Assembly: GCF_012922555.1 (NCBI RefSeq)
Contig: NZ_WIPK01000001.1
Span: 558,001-622,000, forward strand
Direction of reading: 5' to 3'
Length of the DNA stretch: 64,000 bases
DNA from: Paraclostridium dentum
Lineage (GTDB): Bacteria > Bacillota > Clostridia > Peptostreptococcales > Peptostreptococcaceae
Made by a program: the position numbers and the translations under genes. A model generated the notes under the pieces. The model saw only the letters and a list, made by a program, of their open reading frames with translations, ran no database searches and was not told the origin of the DNA. The first letter of the stretch is position 1, and each line of letters starts with the position of its first letter. This document shows, piece after piece, positions 45,175 through 53,756 of the stretch.

Positions 45175-46152
45175 ATGGAAGCTAAAAATAGAGAGGTTAA
45201 GTCAAACTTTGAAGACATGCCTGTTGCAATAGCTGGGATTGCACTTGGATTTATGAGTATATCCACAGCATTACTTGAGTTTAACGTAACTTGGGTACGT
45301 CATCTAGCTGTAATATTTTCAATATTATGTATAGGATTTTTATTAATAAAGTTAATATTACATCCAAATAAAGTAATGAATGAGATAAAGCATCCAATGG
45401 CTGGAAGTATTTATCCAACTATATTTATGACACTTATGCTAGTAGCAGTTTATTTAGTTGAGATAAATCCAACAATAGCTAGTGGATTATGGTTAGGAGC
45501 AACAGTGTTGCATTTTTTAACTTTTATAATATTTGCAGTTTATATGATTAAAGATTTCAAAATGGAAAATATGATTCCAAGTTGGTTTATACCGACTGTA
45601 GGAATTGGACTAGCAGCTGTTACAAGTAAACCTATGAATATGCCAGGAATTTCTAAAGTATTATTTTATTATTCACTTGTAGCATTTATAGTATTATTCC
45701 CTATTATGATATACAGACTTTTATATATGGAAAAGCTATCTGGACCAAAAGTTCCAACTTTAATGATAATGGTAGCTCCAGCAAATATATGTTTAGCAGC
45801 TTATTTTGCAATTGCAGATAAGCCAAATGCTATGTTTGTAAGTATTTTAGCAGCTGTTTCATACGTGTCGCTTTTATATGGGTATACAATACTTCCAAAA
45901 CTTATAAAACTACCTTATTCTCCAGGTCTTGCACCACTTACTTTCCCACTTGGAATAAGTGTTGTTGCATCTCAGAGATATGCAAAATATCTAGGTAAGG
46001 TAGGATCTCCACTAGAGAGTACAGTTAGAGCGTTTTTATATGTTCAAGTTATAATAGCTATATTAGTTATTGGATATATAGTAATAAAGACAGTTGAATT
46101 CTTATATAAAAAATTTAATGCAAATAAATCTAAAAATGTAAATTCTATGTAG
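45175..46152 (+). CDS. TDT family (TehA/SLAC1-like) transporter
   Basis: The 325-residue protein has ten predicted membrane helices and belongs to the tellurite-resistance/dicarboxylate transporter (TDT) family. It shows the early PVAIAGIALGFMSIS and late LAPLTFPLGISVVAS patterns. SLAC1-type members are anion channels; others move C4-dicarboxylates or sulfite. The partner C_GCAxxG_C_C gene suggests a sulfur- or metal-linked anion, but this is only inference. AGTAGGTG precedes the ATG. Confidence 0.85.
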   Translation: MEAKNREVKSNFEDMPVAIAGIALGFMSISTALLEFNVTWVRHLAVIFSILCIGFLLIKLILHPNKVMNEIKHPMAGSIYPTIFMTLMLVAVYLVEINPTIASGLWLGATVLHFLTFIIFAVYMIKDFKMENMIPSWFIPTVGIGLAAVTSKPMNMPGISKVLFYYSLVAFIVLFPIMIYRLLYMEKLSGPKVPTLMIMVAPANICLAAYFAIADKPNAMFVSILAAVSYVSLLYGYTILPKLIKLPYSPGLAPLTFPLGISVVASQRYAKYLGKVGSPLESTVRAFLYVQVIIAILVIGYIVIKTVEFLYKKFNANKSKNVNSM

Positions 46153-46223
46153 TAGTATAATTAATTATATATTAAATATGATAAAAATTAAAAAACTTAA
46201 ATTATGTGTATATAATTTAATGA

Positions 46224-46560
46224 AATGGTTAATATATAATCAGACAGTTAATTAAGGTTGATTGTCAAACCAACGCTTACTATGCAAAAGCTAGATAAAA
46301 TCTAACCTTTTGGTAGTGTCTTTGGGAGTGATGGTGGCTTGGTGCTTGAAAAAGTATCATATTAAATATGATAAATCTAATAGATAATCTCGGTCTATTA
46401 GCGCAGTTAGTTTTAGTCTAAAGTCCAAAGGTTAGAATCAAAGCTAAATTGCCAATTATATTTAATAAAAGTCAAAAGAGAATAGGATGTAATTAATATT
46501 ACTCCTAAAAAAGCACTGATTTTGAAAGCAAATGCTGTCAAATCAGTGCTTTTTATTTTT
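46224..46560 (+). ncRNA. Structured RNA of unassigned class, copy 1
   Basis: This is the first of three copies of a roughly 320-nt element. A conserved TATAAT (46235-46240) is followed by a 5' hairpin (GACAGTTAATT with GGTTGATTGTC), a CCAACGCT/AGTG-TTGG stem, a TAGAT/ATCTA hairpin, an 8-bp CTAATAGA/TCTATTAG hairpin (46377-46401), a long-range CTAACCTTT/AAAGGTTAG pairing (46302-46310 with 46427-46435) and an intrinsic terminator (46507-46554, AAGCACTGATTT stem). It lies 120 bases ahead of the 5'-nucleotidase gene. It could be a riboswitch or a free small RNA. No known class is recognised. Confidence 0.65.
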
Positions 46561-46682
46561 ATATGAAGCTTAAAATAATATATTTTAAACTTATTAAAAT
46601 AAAATTATATTGATATTATTATAACAATTTGATAGGATAATAGTGAAATTTAAATGAAATGTTTTTATAAAGGGGAGATATT

Positions 46683-49600
46683 ATGAGTTATAAAAAGGGA
46701 GTAAAAAGACTAGCAGCAATAGCTATATCAGCAGGAGTTATAGCACCAATTATGCAACCAACAGTTGCAGAAGCTGCAAAAAAGGAAAATTCAACTGTTG
46801 ATTTTCGAATAATGGCTACAACTGATTTACATGCTAATATAATGGATCATGATTATTTTACAGATAAACAAGATCCTAATATGGGATTATCAAGATTATC
46901 AACTATAATCGAAAAGTCAAAAAAAGAAGTAGATAAAGATACAAAAAACAAAAATATAGACAACTCAATATTAGTAGATAATGGAGATGTAATACAAGGG
47001 AACCCATTATCCACAGTATATGCAATGAATGAAGAAACAAAAGTTAAACCAGGAGAGAAATACCCTGTATACGAAGCGTTAGATATATTAGGTTATGATG
47101 CAACTACATTAGGGAATCATGAATTTAATTATGGACTTGATTTCTTAAAACAAATAACAAAGAAAAATGTAATGAGAACAAATATTGTTAATGCAAACGT
47201 TTTAGATAACAATGGGAAGAATATATTCAACCCATATAATATAATAAATGAAACAGTAATAGATTCAAATGGTAAAAAACAAAAAGTTAAAATAGGTATA
47301 ACTGGAGTTGTGCCACCTCAAATCTTAAATTGGGACAAGAAAAACTTACAAGGTAAAGTTAAAGTTGAAGATATGAAAACTTCAGTTGAGAAAATAACCA
47401 AAGAATTGAAAGAAAAACATAATGTTGATATAGTAATAGCTTTAGCACACACTGGAACAGGTGAGAGTGATGAGCATATAATGAACTCTGAAAATGCTGC
47501 ATATCAATTAACAAAAGTAAAAGGTTTAGATGTTGTTGTAGCAGGTCACTCGCATTCAACAACACAAACAGAAATGAATGGAGTTCAAATTATACAGCCT
47601 GCTAACTGGGGAAAAGAGTTAGGAATAGTTGATTTAAAATTGGAACAAAAGGGAAAAACTTGGGTTGTTAATGATAAAGAAAGTAAGATATCAAGGAAAA
47701 ATGTAAAAGAATTAAAGCCAGAAAATAATCCGATTATAACTGAAAATAAAGATTTGAAAAAAGCACATGAAGCTACAATAGAATTTATAAATAAGCCTGT
47801 AGGAGAAACCACTAAAGAGTTAAATAGTTTCTTTTCACTAGTATCAGATAATGAATCAGTTGAATTAGTAGCACAAGCTCAAAAGTGGTATGCTAAAAAC
47901 AAAATAGAACAAGGACAAGATGAACTTAAACAATATAAAGATTTACCTATATTATCTGCAGCAGCTCCATTTAAAGCAGGAGGACGAGAATTCAATGATG
48001 CAACTAACTATGTAGATATAAAATCGGGAGAACTTAAAATAAAAGACTTATCAAACTTGTATGTATATGATAATACTATAAGTATATTAAAGATAAATGG
48101 AGCACAAATAAAAGAATGGTTAGAAATGACAAGTGGTATGTATAACACAATAAATCCTACCTCAAACGAAGATCAGCAATTGTTTAATCCTGCATATAGA
48201 TCATATAACTTTGATTCTATAGAAGGTCTTACATATGAAATAGATGTAACTAAAAAAGCTAAATATGACAGTAATGGAAATACTATAAATCAAGATTCAC
48301 AAAGAATATCAAATTTAAAATACAATGGTAAAAACCTAGATACAGATCAAGAATTTTTAGTAGTTACTAATAACTATAGAGCAAGTGGAACTTTCCCTGG
48401 AATTAAAGATGCACAAGTAGTTTACTCATCTCCTGATGAAAATAGACAAGCAGTAATGGATTACATAAAAGAAACAGGAAAAATAACTCCTTCGAAAGAT
48501 AATAACTGGAAAATCAAGCCAGTAAAAGCAAATGCTAAAGTTTTATTTAATTCTCATAAAAATGGAGAAATTTATTTAAATGATATACTGAGTGTGAAAA
48601 AAGTAAAAGATTTGGACAATGAAATGGCTACTTATGCTTATGATTTAAGTAAAGGAGAAAGTGATAAAAATACGGTAGATGTTCAATTGTTATCGTTTAA
48701 TGATTTACATGGGCAATTTGATGTAGATTCTAAATTGGGTGGAGGTATAGATAATTTATCAGCGTATTTAAAAAAATTACAAAGTGAAAATAAAAATACA
48801 CTTACACTCTCAGCTGGAGATGCAGTAGGAGGAAGTCCTGCTGTTACAGCATTAAAACAAGATCAACCAACTTTAGAGATAATGAAAGAAATGAATGTAG
48901 ATGTAGTGACTACGGGAAATCATGAATATGATGAAGGAACAAGTGAATTAGCTAGGGTAATACAAGGTGGAACTCACTCATCAGGACTTAATTGGGAAGG
49001 ATCTCAAAGCTTTAATTGGGTAACAGCTAACGTTGTAGCAAATAAAGATATGAAGTTTGGAAATAAGGAAGTAAAAAAAGGAGAGCCAATACTAAGCCCA
49101 TATACTATAAAAGAATTTGATGGGGTAAAAGTAGGTGTAATAGGTATAGTAACAACAGATACTGCAAGAAAAGTTGTACCTGCAGGTATAAAAGATGTGG
49201 ACTTTATAGATGAGGTTAGTGCTATAGATAAATATACTAAAGAGCTTCAACAACAAGGTGTGAAAACTATAATAGTATTATCTCATGTGCCAGCACTAAC
49301 AGATAAAGACACAGGAAAGCTTGTAGACTTAGAGGGTAGTAGCGATATATATGATATATCTCAAAAGGTAAATGATGAGGTTGATGTAATAATGGCAGCT
49401 GATAATCATCAGTTTGCAAACTCAGTTGTAAAAAGAGAAGGAAAAGATGATATAGTAGTAACTCAAGCGTATTCTAAATCTACTAATATAAGTGATATAG
49501 ATTTAGTTATAGATAAAGAAAGTGGAGATGTAGTATCTTCAAAATCAGAAATATTACCAATAGACCCTAAAAATATATCAGCAGATAAAGCTGTCACACT

Positions 49601-50336
49601 TATGGTTCAAAAAGCAAGGGAAGATGTTAAACCTTTACTTGAAAGAAAAGTAGGTTTCGCAGAAGAATTTATTTCAAGAAATATAGAAGGCGCAAATGGA
49701 GAATCGGAACTTGGAAGAATGATAGCAGATGCTCAACTATGGGCAGCTAAAGAAAAAGGTGAAGATGTTCAGATATCAATGATGAATATAGGTGGAGTAA
49801 GAGCTGATTTACAACAAGGTGATGTAACATATGAAGATGTTTACACAATACAACCATTTGGAAATGATTTAACAAAGCTTCTATTAAGTGGGACACAATT
49901 AAAAACGATTTTAGAAACTCAGAATATACATGATTGGGTAATTGGTATGCAACAAGGAAAATACAACAGGCCAAGAATGTTACAAGTAGAAGGATTTACA
50001 TATAAATGGCATCCAGAACTTGTTAATGGTAATTGGGTTGTAAAAGTAGATAGCATAAACTTAAAAGATGAAAATAAAACACAAGTAACAGATGATATGA
50101 AGATAAATACTGTAGCTAATATATTTTTAGCACAAGGCGGAGACGGATTTACTACGTTCAAAGAAGCAAACTATGAAGTTATTATGAGTGATTTAGAAGC
50201 TTTTGAAAAATATACTGAAGCATTTTCAAAATTAGATAGTGATAATGACGGAACGATTGGATTAAACAAACCAGATATAAATAAAAATCCTAATTTAGTA
50301 AATTTAGATCAGAACTTTGATGGCAAAATTGATTAA
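46683..50336 (+). CDS. Secreted tandem 5'-nucleotidase/2',3'-cyclic phosphodiesterase
   Basis: The 1217-residue exported protein (signal peptide 1-32, cleaved near AEA-A) carries two full UshA/CpdB-type units. Unit 1 (about 38-635) has TTDLHANI, DNGDVIQG, GNHEFNYG and AGHSHS. Unit 2 (about 665-1175) has FNDLHGQF, AGDAVGGSP, GNHEYDEG and MMNIGGVRADL. Each has a calcineurin-like metallophosphatase domain plus a 5'-nucleotidase C-terminal domain. The end has two EF-hand-like loops (DSDNDGTIG and DQNFDGKID). It resembles YfkN of B. subtilis, which releases nucleosides and phosphate from extracellular nucleotides. There is no LPXTG or SLH anchor, so it is probably free or loosely held. AAAGGGGAGA precedes the ATG. 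Confidence 0.93.
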   Translation: MSYKKGVKRLAAIAISAGVIAPIMQPTVAEAAKKENSTVDFRIMATTDLHANIMDHDYFTDKQDPNMGLSRLSTIIEKSKKEVDKDTKNKNIDNSILVDNGDVIQGNPLSTVYAMNEETKVKPGEKYPVYEALDILGYDATTLGNHEFNYGLDFLKQITKKNVMRTNIVNANVLDNNGKNIFNPYNIINETVIDSNGKKQKVKIGITGVVPPQILNWDKKNLQGKVKVEDMKTSVEKITKELKEKHNVDIVIALAHTGTGESDEHIMNSENAAYQLTKVKGLDVVVAGHSHSTTQTEMNGVQIIQPANWGKELGIVDLKLEQKGKTWVVNDKESKISRKNVKELKPENNPIITENKDLKKAHEATIEFINKPVGETTKELNSFFSLVSDNESVELVAQAQKWYAKNKIEQGQDELKQYKDLPILSAAAPFKAGGREFNDATNYVDIKSGELKIKDLSNLYVYDNTISILKINGAQIKEWLEMTSGMYNTINPTSNEDQQLFNPAYRSYNFDSIEGLTYEIDVTKKAKYDSNGNTINQDSQRISNLKYNGKNLDTDQEFLVVTNNYRASGTFPGIKDAQVVYSSPDENRQAVMDYIKETGKITPSKDNNWKIKPVKANAKVLFNSHKNGEIYLNDILSVKKVKDLDNEMATYAYDLSKGESDKNTVDVQLLSFNDLHGQFDVDSKLGGGIDNLSAYLKKLQSENKNTLTLSAGDAVGGSPAVTALKQDQPTLEIMKEMNVDVVTTGNHEYDEGTSELARVIQGGTHSSGLNWEGSQSFNWVTANVVANKDMKFGNKEVKKGEPILSPYTIKEFDGVKVGVIGIVTTDTARKVVPAGIKDVDFIDEVSAIDKYTKELQQQGVKTIIVLSHVPALTDKDTGKLVDLEGSSDIYDISQKVNDEVDVIMAADNHQFANSVVKREGKDDIVVTQAYSKSTNISDIDLVIDKESGDVVSSKSEILPIDPKNISADKAVTLMVQKAREDVKPLLERKVGFAEEFISRNIEGANGESELGRMIADAQLWAAKEKGEDVQISMMNIGGVRADLQQGDVTYEDVYTIQPFGNDLTKLLLSGTQLKTILETQNIHDWVIGMQQGKYNRPRMLQVEGFTYKWHPELVNGNWVVKVDSINLKDENKTQVTDDMKINTVANIFLAQGGDGFTTFKEANYEVIMSDLEAFEKYTEAFSKLDSDNDGTIGLNKPDINKNPNLVNLDQNFDGKID

Positions 50337-50361
50337 TTAAAAATAAAAAAATTTAAATTAA

Positions 50362-50714
50362 ATACATATTATTTATGATAATGGTTAATATATAATCAGA
50401 CAGTTAATCAAGATTGATTGTCAAACCAACACTTACTACGCAAAAGCTAGATTATATCTAACCTTTTGGTAGTGTCTTTGGGAGTGCTGGTGGCTAGGTA
50501 CTTGAAAAAGTATCATATTAAATATAATGAATCTACTAGAAAACCTCGGTCTACTAGAGTGCAGTTAGTTTTAGTCTAAAGTCCAAAGGTTAGAGTTCAA
50601 GCTAAATTGCAAACTATATTTAGTAAAAGTCAAAAGAGGAATAGGATGTAATTTAATATTACGCCTAAAAAAGCACTGATTTTGAAAGTGAATGCTATCA
50701 AATCAGTGCTTTTT
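50362..50714 (+). ncRNA. Structured RNA of unassigned class, copy 2
   Basis: This copy begins 25 bases after the 5'-nucleotidase stop. It is about 97% identical by eye to copy 3 and clearly more divergent from copy 1. All stems of copy 1 are kept; changes in the first hairpin (ATC/GAT versus ATT/GGT) and in the CCAACACT/AGTG stem preserve pairing. One C-C mismatch enters the CTACTAGA/TCTACTAG hairpin. The terminator stem is at 50667-50714. No plus-strand gene follows, so it is probably an independent transcript rather than a 5' leader. Confidence 0.65.
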
Positions 50715-50793
50715 AATTTGTAAAAATATAATAATAACTAGATAATAATTTTAAATTATAAAAAAGAAAAATAATTAAAAAGTTTATGAAAAG

Positions 50794-51148
50794 ATACATA
50801 TTATTTATGATAATGGTTAATATATAATCAGACAGTTAATCAAGATTGATTGTCAAACCAATACTTACTACGCAAAAGCTAGATTATATCTAACCTTTTG
50901 GTAGTGTCTTTGGGAGTGATGGGGACTAGGTACTTGAAAAAGTATCATATTAAATATAATGAATCTACTAGAAAACCTCGGTCTACTAGAGTGCAGTTAG
51001 TTTTAGTCTAAAGTCCAAAGGTTAGAGTTCAAGCTAAATTGCAAACTATATTTAGTAAAAGTCAAAAGAGGAATAGGATGTAATTTAATATTACGCCTAA
51101 AAAAAGCACTGATTTTGAAAGTTAATTCTATCAAATCAGTGCTTTTTT
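50794..51148 (+). ncRNA. Structured RNA of unassigned class, copy 3
   Basis: A tandem repeat of copy 2, 432 bases further on, including about 20 bases of sequence before the TATAAT. Differences from copy 2 are few (for example CCAATACT for CCAACACT, which keeps pairing with AGTG, and changes in the terminator loop). It ends in a terminator with a T6 tail before the convergent MarR gene. Confidence 0.65.
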
Positions 51149-51206
51149 AATTATAACTAGAAAGAGAAGTAATCACATAAAATATAATCAATATTTGATA
51201 TCAATT

Positions 51207-51680
51207 TTACCAAACAGGTTTTGACTTAGATGATAATTTACCTCCATTTGCTTCATACACTAATTTTGTTAAATCTTCTTTAAGCATTTGCATTCGCTCA
51301 GCACCTATTTTTTCTATCCAATGTTGTTCAAGTTCAGATAAAATTTTCTCTTTTGATTTCATTACTAGTTCACCTCGTTCAGTCAAAATAATAATTTTGA
51401 CTCTCTTATCAGTGGGATGATTTTGGCGCATTACATAACCGTGCTCCTCAAGATAACTCACCATTTTGCTCACAGCTTGCTTTGTAATTCCTAAGTATTC
51501 AGCTATTTCTATACCTGTTGCTCCATTAGGAGTAATATATGTAAACAAAAAACCGTGTGCAGGTCTAATATCTCGAAATCCTAATTCACCCATTCTATCA
51601 TTTAAATTATCAATCAATGTACTAAAGGATAATGATAAAAGCGATGTAAGATCTAATTCACTAGAGTTTTGATAATTCAT
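51207..51680 (-). CDS. MarR family transcriptional regulator
   Basis: The 157-residue winged-helix repressor has the recognition region GATGIEIAEYLGITKQAVSKMVSYLEEHGYV (residues about 49-80; wing HPTDKRVKIIILTERG). ATG 51680 is chosen since AGGGAGG lies 8 bases upstream. It is divergent from an azoreductase gene, and two matching palindromes lie between them. The likely role is to repress itself and the azoreductase until a quinone, diamide-like oxidant or phenolic compound binds. Confidence 0.92.
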   Translation of the reverse strand: MNYQNSSELDLTSLLSLSFSTLIDNLNDRMGELGFRDIRPAHGFLFTYITPNGATGIEIAEYLGITKQAVSKMVSYLEEHGYVMRQNHPTDKRVKIIILTERGELVMKSKEKILSELEQHWIEKIGAERMQMLKEDLTKLVYEANGGKLSSKSKPVW

Positions 51681-51699
51681 AAATAAAACCTCCCTAAAT

Positions 51700-51720
51700 A
51701 AAGTCAATTAAGTTGACTTT
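51700..51720. promoter_or_regulatory. MarR operator O1
   Basis: The perfect palindrome AAAGTCAA-N5-TTGACTTT lies just upstream of the marR ribosome binding site, where a bound repressor would block its own transcription. Confidence 0.8.
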
Positions 51721-51747
51721 ATCTGAACTCCATTGTACTATATTAAG

Positions 51748-51770
51748 TATAGTCAATCAAGTTGACTATA
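51748..51770. promoter_or_regulatory. MarR operator O2
   Basis: TATAGTCAA-N5-TTGACTATA has the same core (AGTCAA..AAGTTGACT) as O1, 48 bases away. A TATAAT at 51781-51786 directly behind it may be the -10 of the azoreductase promoter. Confidence 0.8.
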
Positions 51771-51856
51771 TTATTTTTGTTATAATCTAAATAAGATACT
51801 ATTTTTAGCGAGTAAATATATAACCACACAAGAGTGAGGAACAGGAGGAAAAGAGA

Positions 51857-52483
51857 ATGACGACAGTTTTATTTATAAAAGCAAATAATCGCCCAGAAGA
51901 CCAGGCAGTTAGTATGAAATTATATGAAACCTTTTTAGCGAGTTTCAAAGAAGCACACCCAGATGATACAGTGATAGAGCTTGATTTATACAATGAAGAA
52001 TTGCCATATATGGGAGTAGACCTTATCAACGGAATTTTTAAGACTAGTAAAGAACTTGACTTAACAGAAAAAGAAGCAAAAGCATTAGCTGTTGCTGACA
52101 AATATTTATATCAATTTCTTTCAGCTGATAAAGTTGTATTTGGCTTTCCGTTATGGAATTTAACAATCCCAGCTGTATTACATACATATATTGATTACTT
52201 AAACCGTGCAGGTAAAACATTTAAGTATACGTCAGAAGGTCCAGTAGGTCTTATTGGGAATAAGAAGATTGCATTATTAAACGCAAGTGGTGGAGTATAC
52301 TCTGAAGGACCTGGGGCTGAAATGGAAATGGCAGTTAAATATGTGACAAATATGATGAGATTCTTTGGGGCAAAAGATATAGAGAAAGTAGTGATTGAAG
52401 GTCACAATAAATTCCCAAATAAAGCAGAACAAATTATTGCTAAAGGTCTTGAAGAGGCTAAAAATTTAGCAATTAAATTCTAG
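51857..52483 (+). CDS. azoR: FMN-dependent NADH-azoreductase
   Basis: The 208-residue flavodoxin-like quinone/azo reductase has the N-terminal FMN phosphate site IKANNRPEDQAVS, VVFGFPLWNLTIPAVLHTYIDYLNRAGKTF (FMN and substrate loop) and LLNASGGVYS. It reduces quinones and azo or nitro compounds by two electrons with NADH. The gene has more GC-ending and CGC/CCA codons than its neighbours and a Bacillus-like look, suggesting transfer together with marR. GGAGGAAAAGAGA precedes the ATG. Confidence 0.94.
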   Translation: MTTVLFIKANNRPEDQAVSMKLYETFLASFKEAHPDDTVIELDLYNEELPYMGVDLINGIFKTSKELDLTEKEAKALAVADKYLYQFLSADKVVFGFPLWNLTIPAVLHTYIDYLNRAGKTFKYTSEGPVGLIGNKKIALLNASGGVYSEGPGAEMEMAVKYVTNMMRFFGAKDIEKVVIEGHNKFPNKAEQIIAKGLEEAKNLAIKF

Positions 52484-52641
52484 TTAGTAAAAGATTAGCA
52501 AGTTAAAAAATTTTAATTTTAAATAATTTGTTTATGAACTGTTAATATGGGGAATACATATATAAAAGATTAAAATATCTTTATATTACATAACAATGTT
52601 ATAGAATTAAGATATTAAATTAAATGTTAGGAGATATAGAT

Positions 52642-52941
52642 ATGGCATTAGAAATGGAAAAATATTTAAAAGTAAGAAAAGCTCAAGGACAAGGGGCTAG
52701 AACTGTTGAAGAACTTAAAGAAATATCAGATATAGTTATTGAAAATGAAGAAGAACTTAAAGAAGTAGAAACTCTTATAAAAAATGCATGTAAATGTAAG
52801 AATGTATCAATCGAAACAATAGTAGAAGCAGTAAAAAATGGAGCTGATACAGTTGAAAAGGTTGGAGAAGTAACTAAAGCAGGTACGGGATGTGGAAGAT
52901 GTAAAGGAATTATATCAAACATCATAGAAAATAAAAGATAA
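52642..52941 (+). CDS. BFD-like 2Fe-2S-binding protein
   Basis: The 99-residue protein has the bacterioferritin-associated ferredoxin (BFD) cysteine pattern CKC...GCGRC at its C-terminal half, which holds one 2Fe-2S cluster, after a charged helical N-terminus of about 50 residues. ATG 52642 is preceded by TTAGGAGAT; an ATG at 52624 overlaps that site. The role may be electron donation or iron release; no bacterioferritin gene is adjacent. Confidence 0.82.
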   Translation: MALEMEKYLKVRKAQGQGARTVEELKEISDIVIENEEELKEVETLIKNACKCKNVSIETIVEAVKNGADTVEKVGEVTKAGTGCGRCKGIISNIIENKR

Positions 52942-52968
52942 TTAATTATGATTTTTACTATGGATTTA

Positions 52969-53001
52969 GAAAGGGATATGTATTAACACATATCCCTTTT
53001 T
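52969..53001 (+). terminator. Intrinsic terminator
   Basis: AAAGGGATATGT and ACATATCCCTTTTT arms. Confidence 0.9.
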
Positions 53002-53112
53002 AGTTTGAAAATTTTGGAAAATAAATTTTAAGAATTATTTAAGATTAAGGAAAGATTAGTTTAAGAATTAAATATTAAAATGTATTTATAAGATAACTAA
53101 GGAGATGATTAA

Positions 53113-53520
53113 ATGAATATTAAGATATATAAAAAATTAGCTATAGTATTAACTTTATCAATTGTTATTTTCAGTGCCACAGGATGTGAGTCATTAGGCG
53201 CTTTTAACCTTTTTCAAAAATCAGATTCTAATAAAGAATATTCTATCTCGAGTATACTAGAAAATGCAGCTTCAACAGTTGAAAATATTACTTCTGATGT
53301 AATTGGATTTACAAAAGACTTTATAGGCGATAAAGATTTCAGAGAAGGAGAGATAGAAAAAATTAAAGAACTACCAAGTAATATTAAAGATAATATTGAT
53401 ATATTTAAGAAAAATTCGGATGGTTTTGGATTCAATGAAAGCAATAGCATAGTTAAATGGGGATCTGATGCATATCAAAAAATCAAAGATTTAATAAATC
53501 AATTAATAGAATTAAATTAG
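53113..53520 (+). CDS. Small lipoprotein of unknown function
   Basis: The 135-residue protein has a hydrophobic signal and the lipobox FSATGC (Cys25), so it should be anchored to the outer face of the membrane. The remainder is helical and charged. No family is recognised. AAGGAGATG precedes the ATG. Confidence 0.7.
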   Translation: MNIKIYKKLAIVLTLSIVIFSATGCESLGAFNLFQKSDSNKEYSISSILENAASTVENITSDVIGFTKDFIGDKDFREGEIEKIKELPSNIKDNIDIFKKNSDGFGFNESNSIVKWGSDAYQKIKDLINQLIELN

Positions 53521-53550
53521 AGTAGAAAAATAAGAAGCCTATATAAGTTT

Positions 53551-53588
53551 AAAGCTATATCTTAATATTAAGATATAGCTTTATTTTG
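53551..53588 (+). terminator. Intrinsic terminator
   Basis: AAAGCTATATCTTAA and its complement, a nearly loop-free palindrome, followed by ATTTT. Confidence 0.8.
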
Positions 53589-53616
53589 TATAAAAACATA
53601 AAAATAAAAAAATATA

Positions 53617-53645
53617 TTGACAAAGCTAAATCATAAATATATTAT
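53617..53645 (+). promoter_or_regulatory. Sigma-A promoter of clpB
   Basis: TTGACA and TATTAT are spaced by 17 bases, directly before the CIRCE element. Confidence 0.8.
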
Positions 53646-53660
53646 ATTAATAACGATTTA

Positions 53661-53687
53661 TTAGCACTCAACTAAGTAGAGTGATAA
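53661..53687 (+). promoter_or_regulatory. CIRCE element (HrcA operator)
   Basis: TTAGCACTC-N9-GAGTGATAA differs from the CIRCE consensus (GAGTGCTAA right arm) at one base. It lies 15 bases after the -10 of the clpB promoter, the standard position for HrcA repression released by heat shock. Confidence 0.92.
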
Positions 53688-53756
53688 TAAACTATTTTGG
53701 AAATTATTACTTATAAATAATTAATATATATTATAGATAACGGAGGTATTGTGTAT

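Noticed and set aside
46241..46345. Resemblance of the repeated RNA's 5' part (CAAACC...GCAAAAGC...TCTAACC) to the c-di-GMP-I riboswitch
   Set aside because: The GNRA-capped P2 hairpin and GGACGCAAAGCC junction that define that class are missing, and the element is far longer with different stems.
46153..51206. The three RNA repeats as CRISPR or insertion-sequence copies
   Set aside because: There are no short regular repeats with spacers, no transposase frame and no terminal inverted repeats; each copy instead has a promoter-like box, conserved stems and a terminator.
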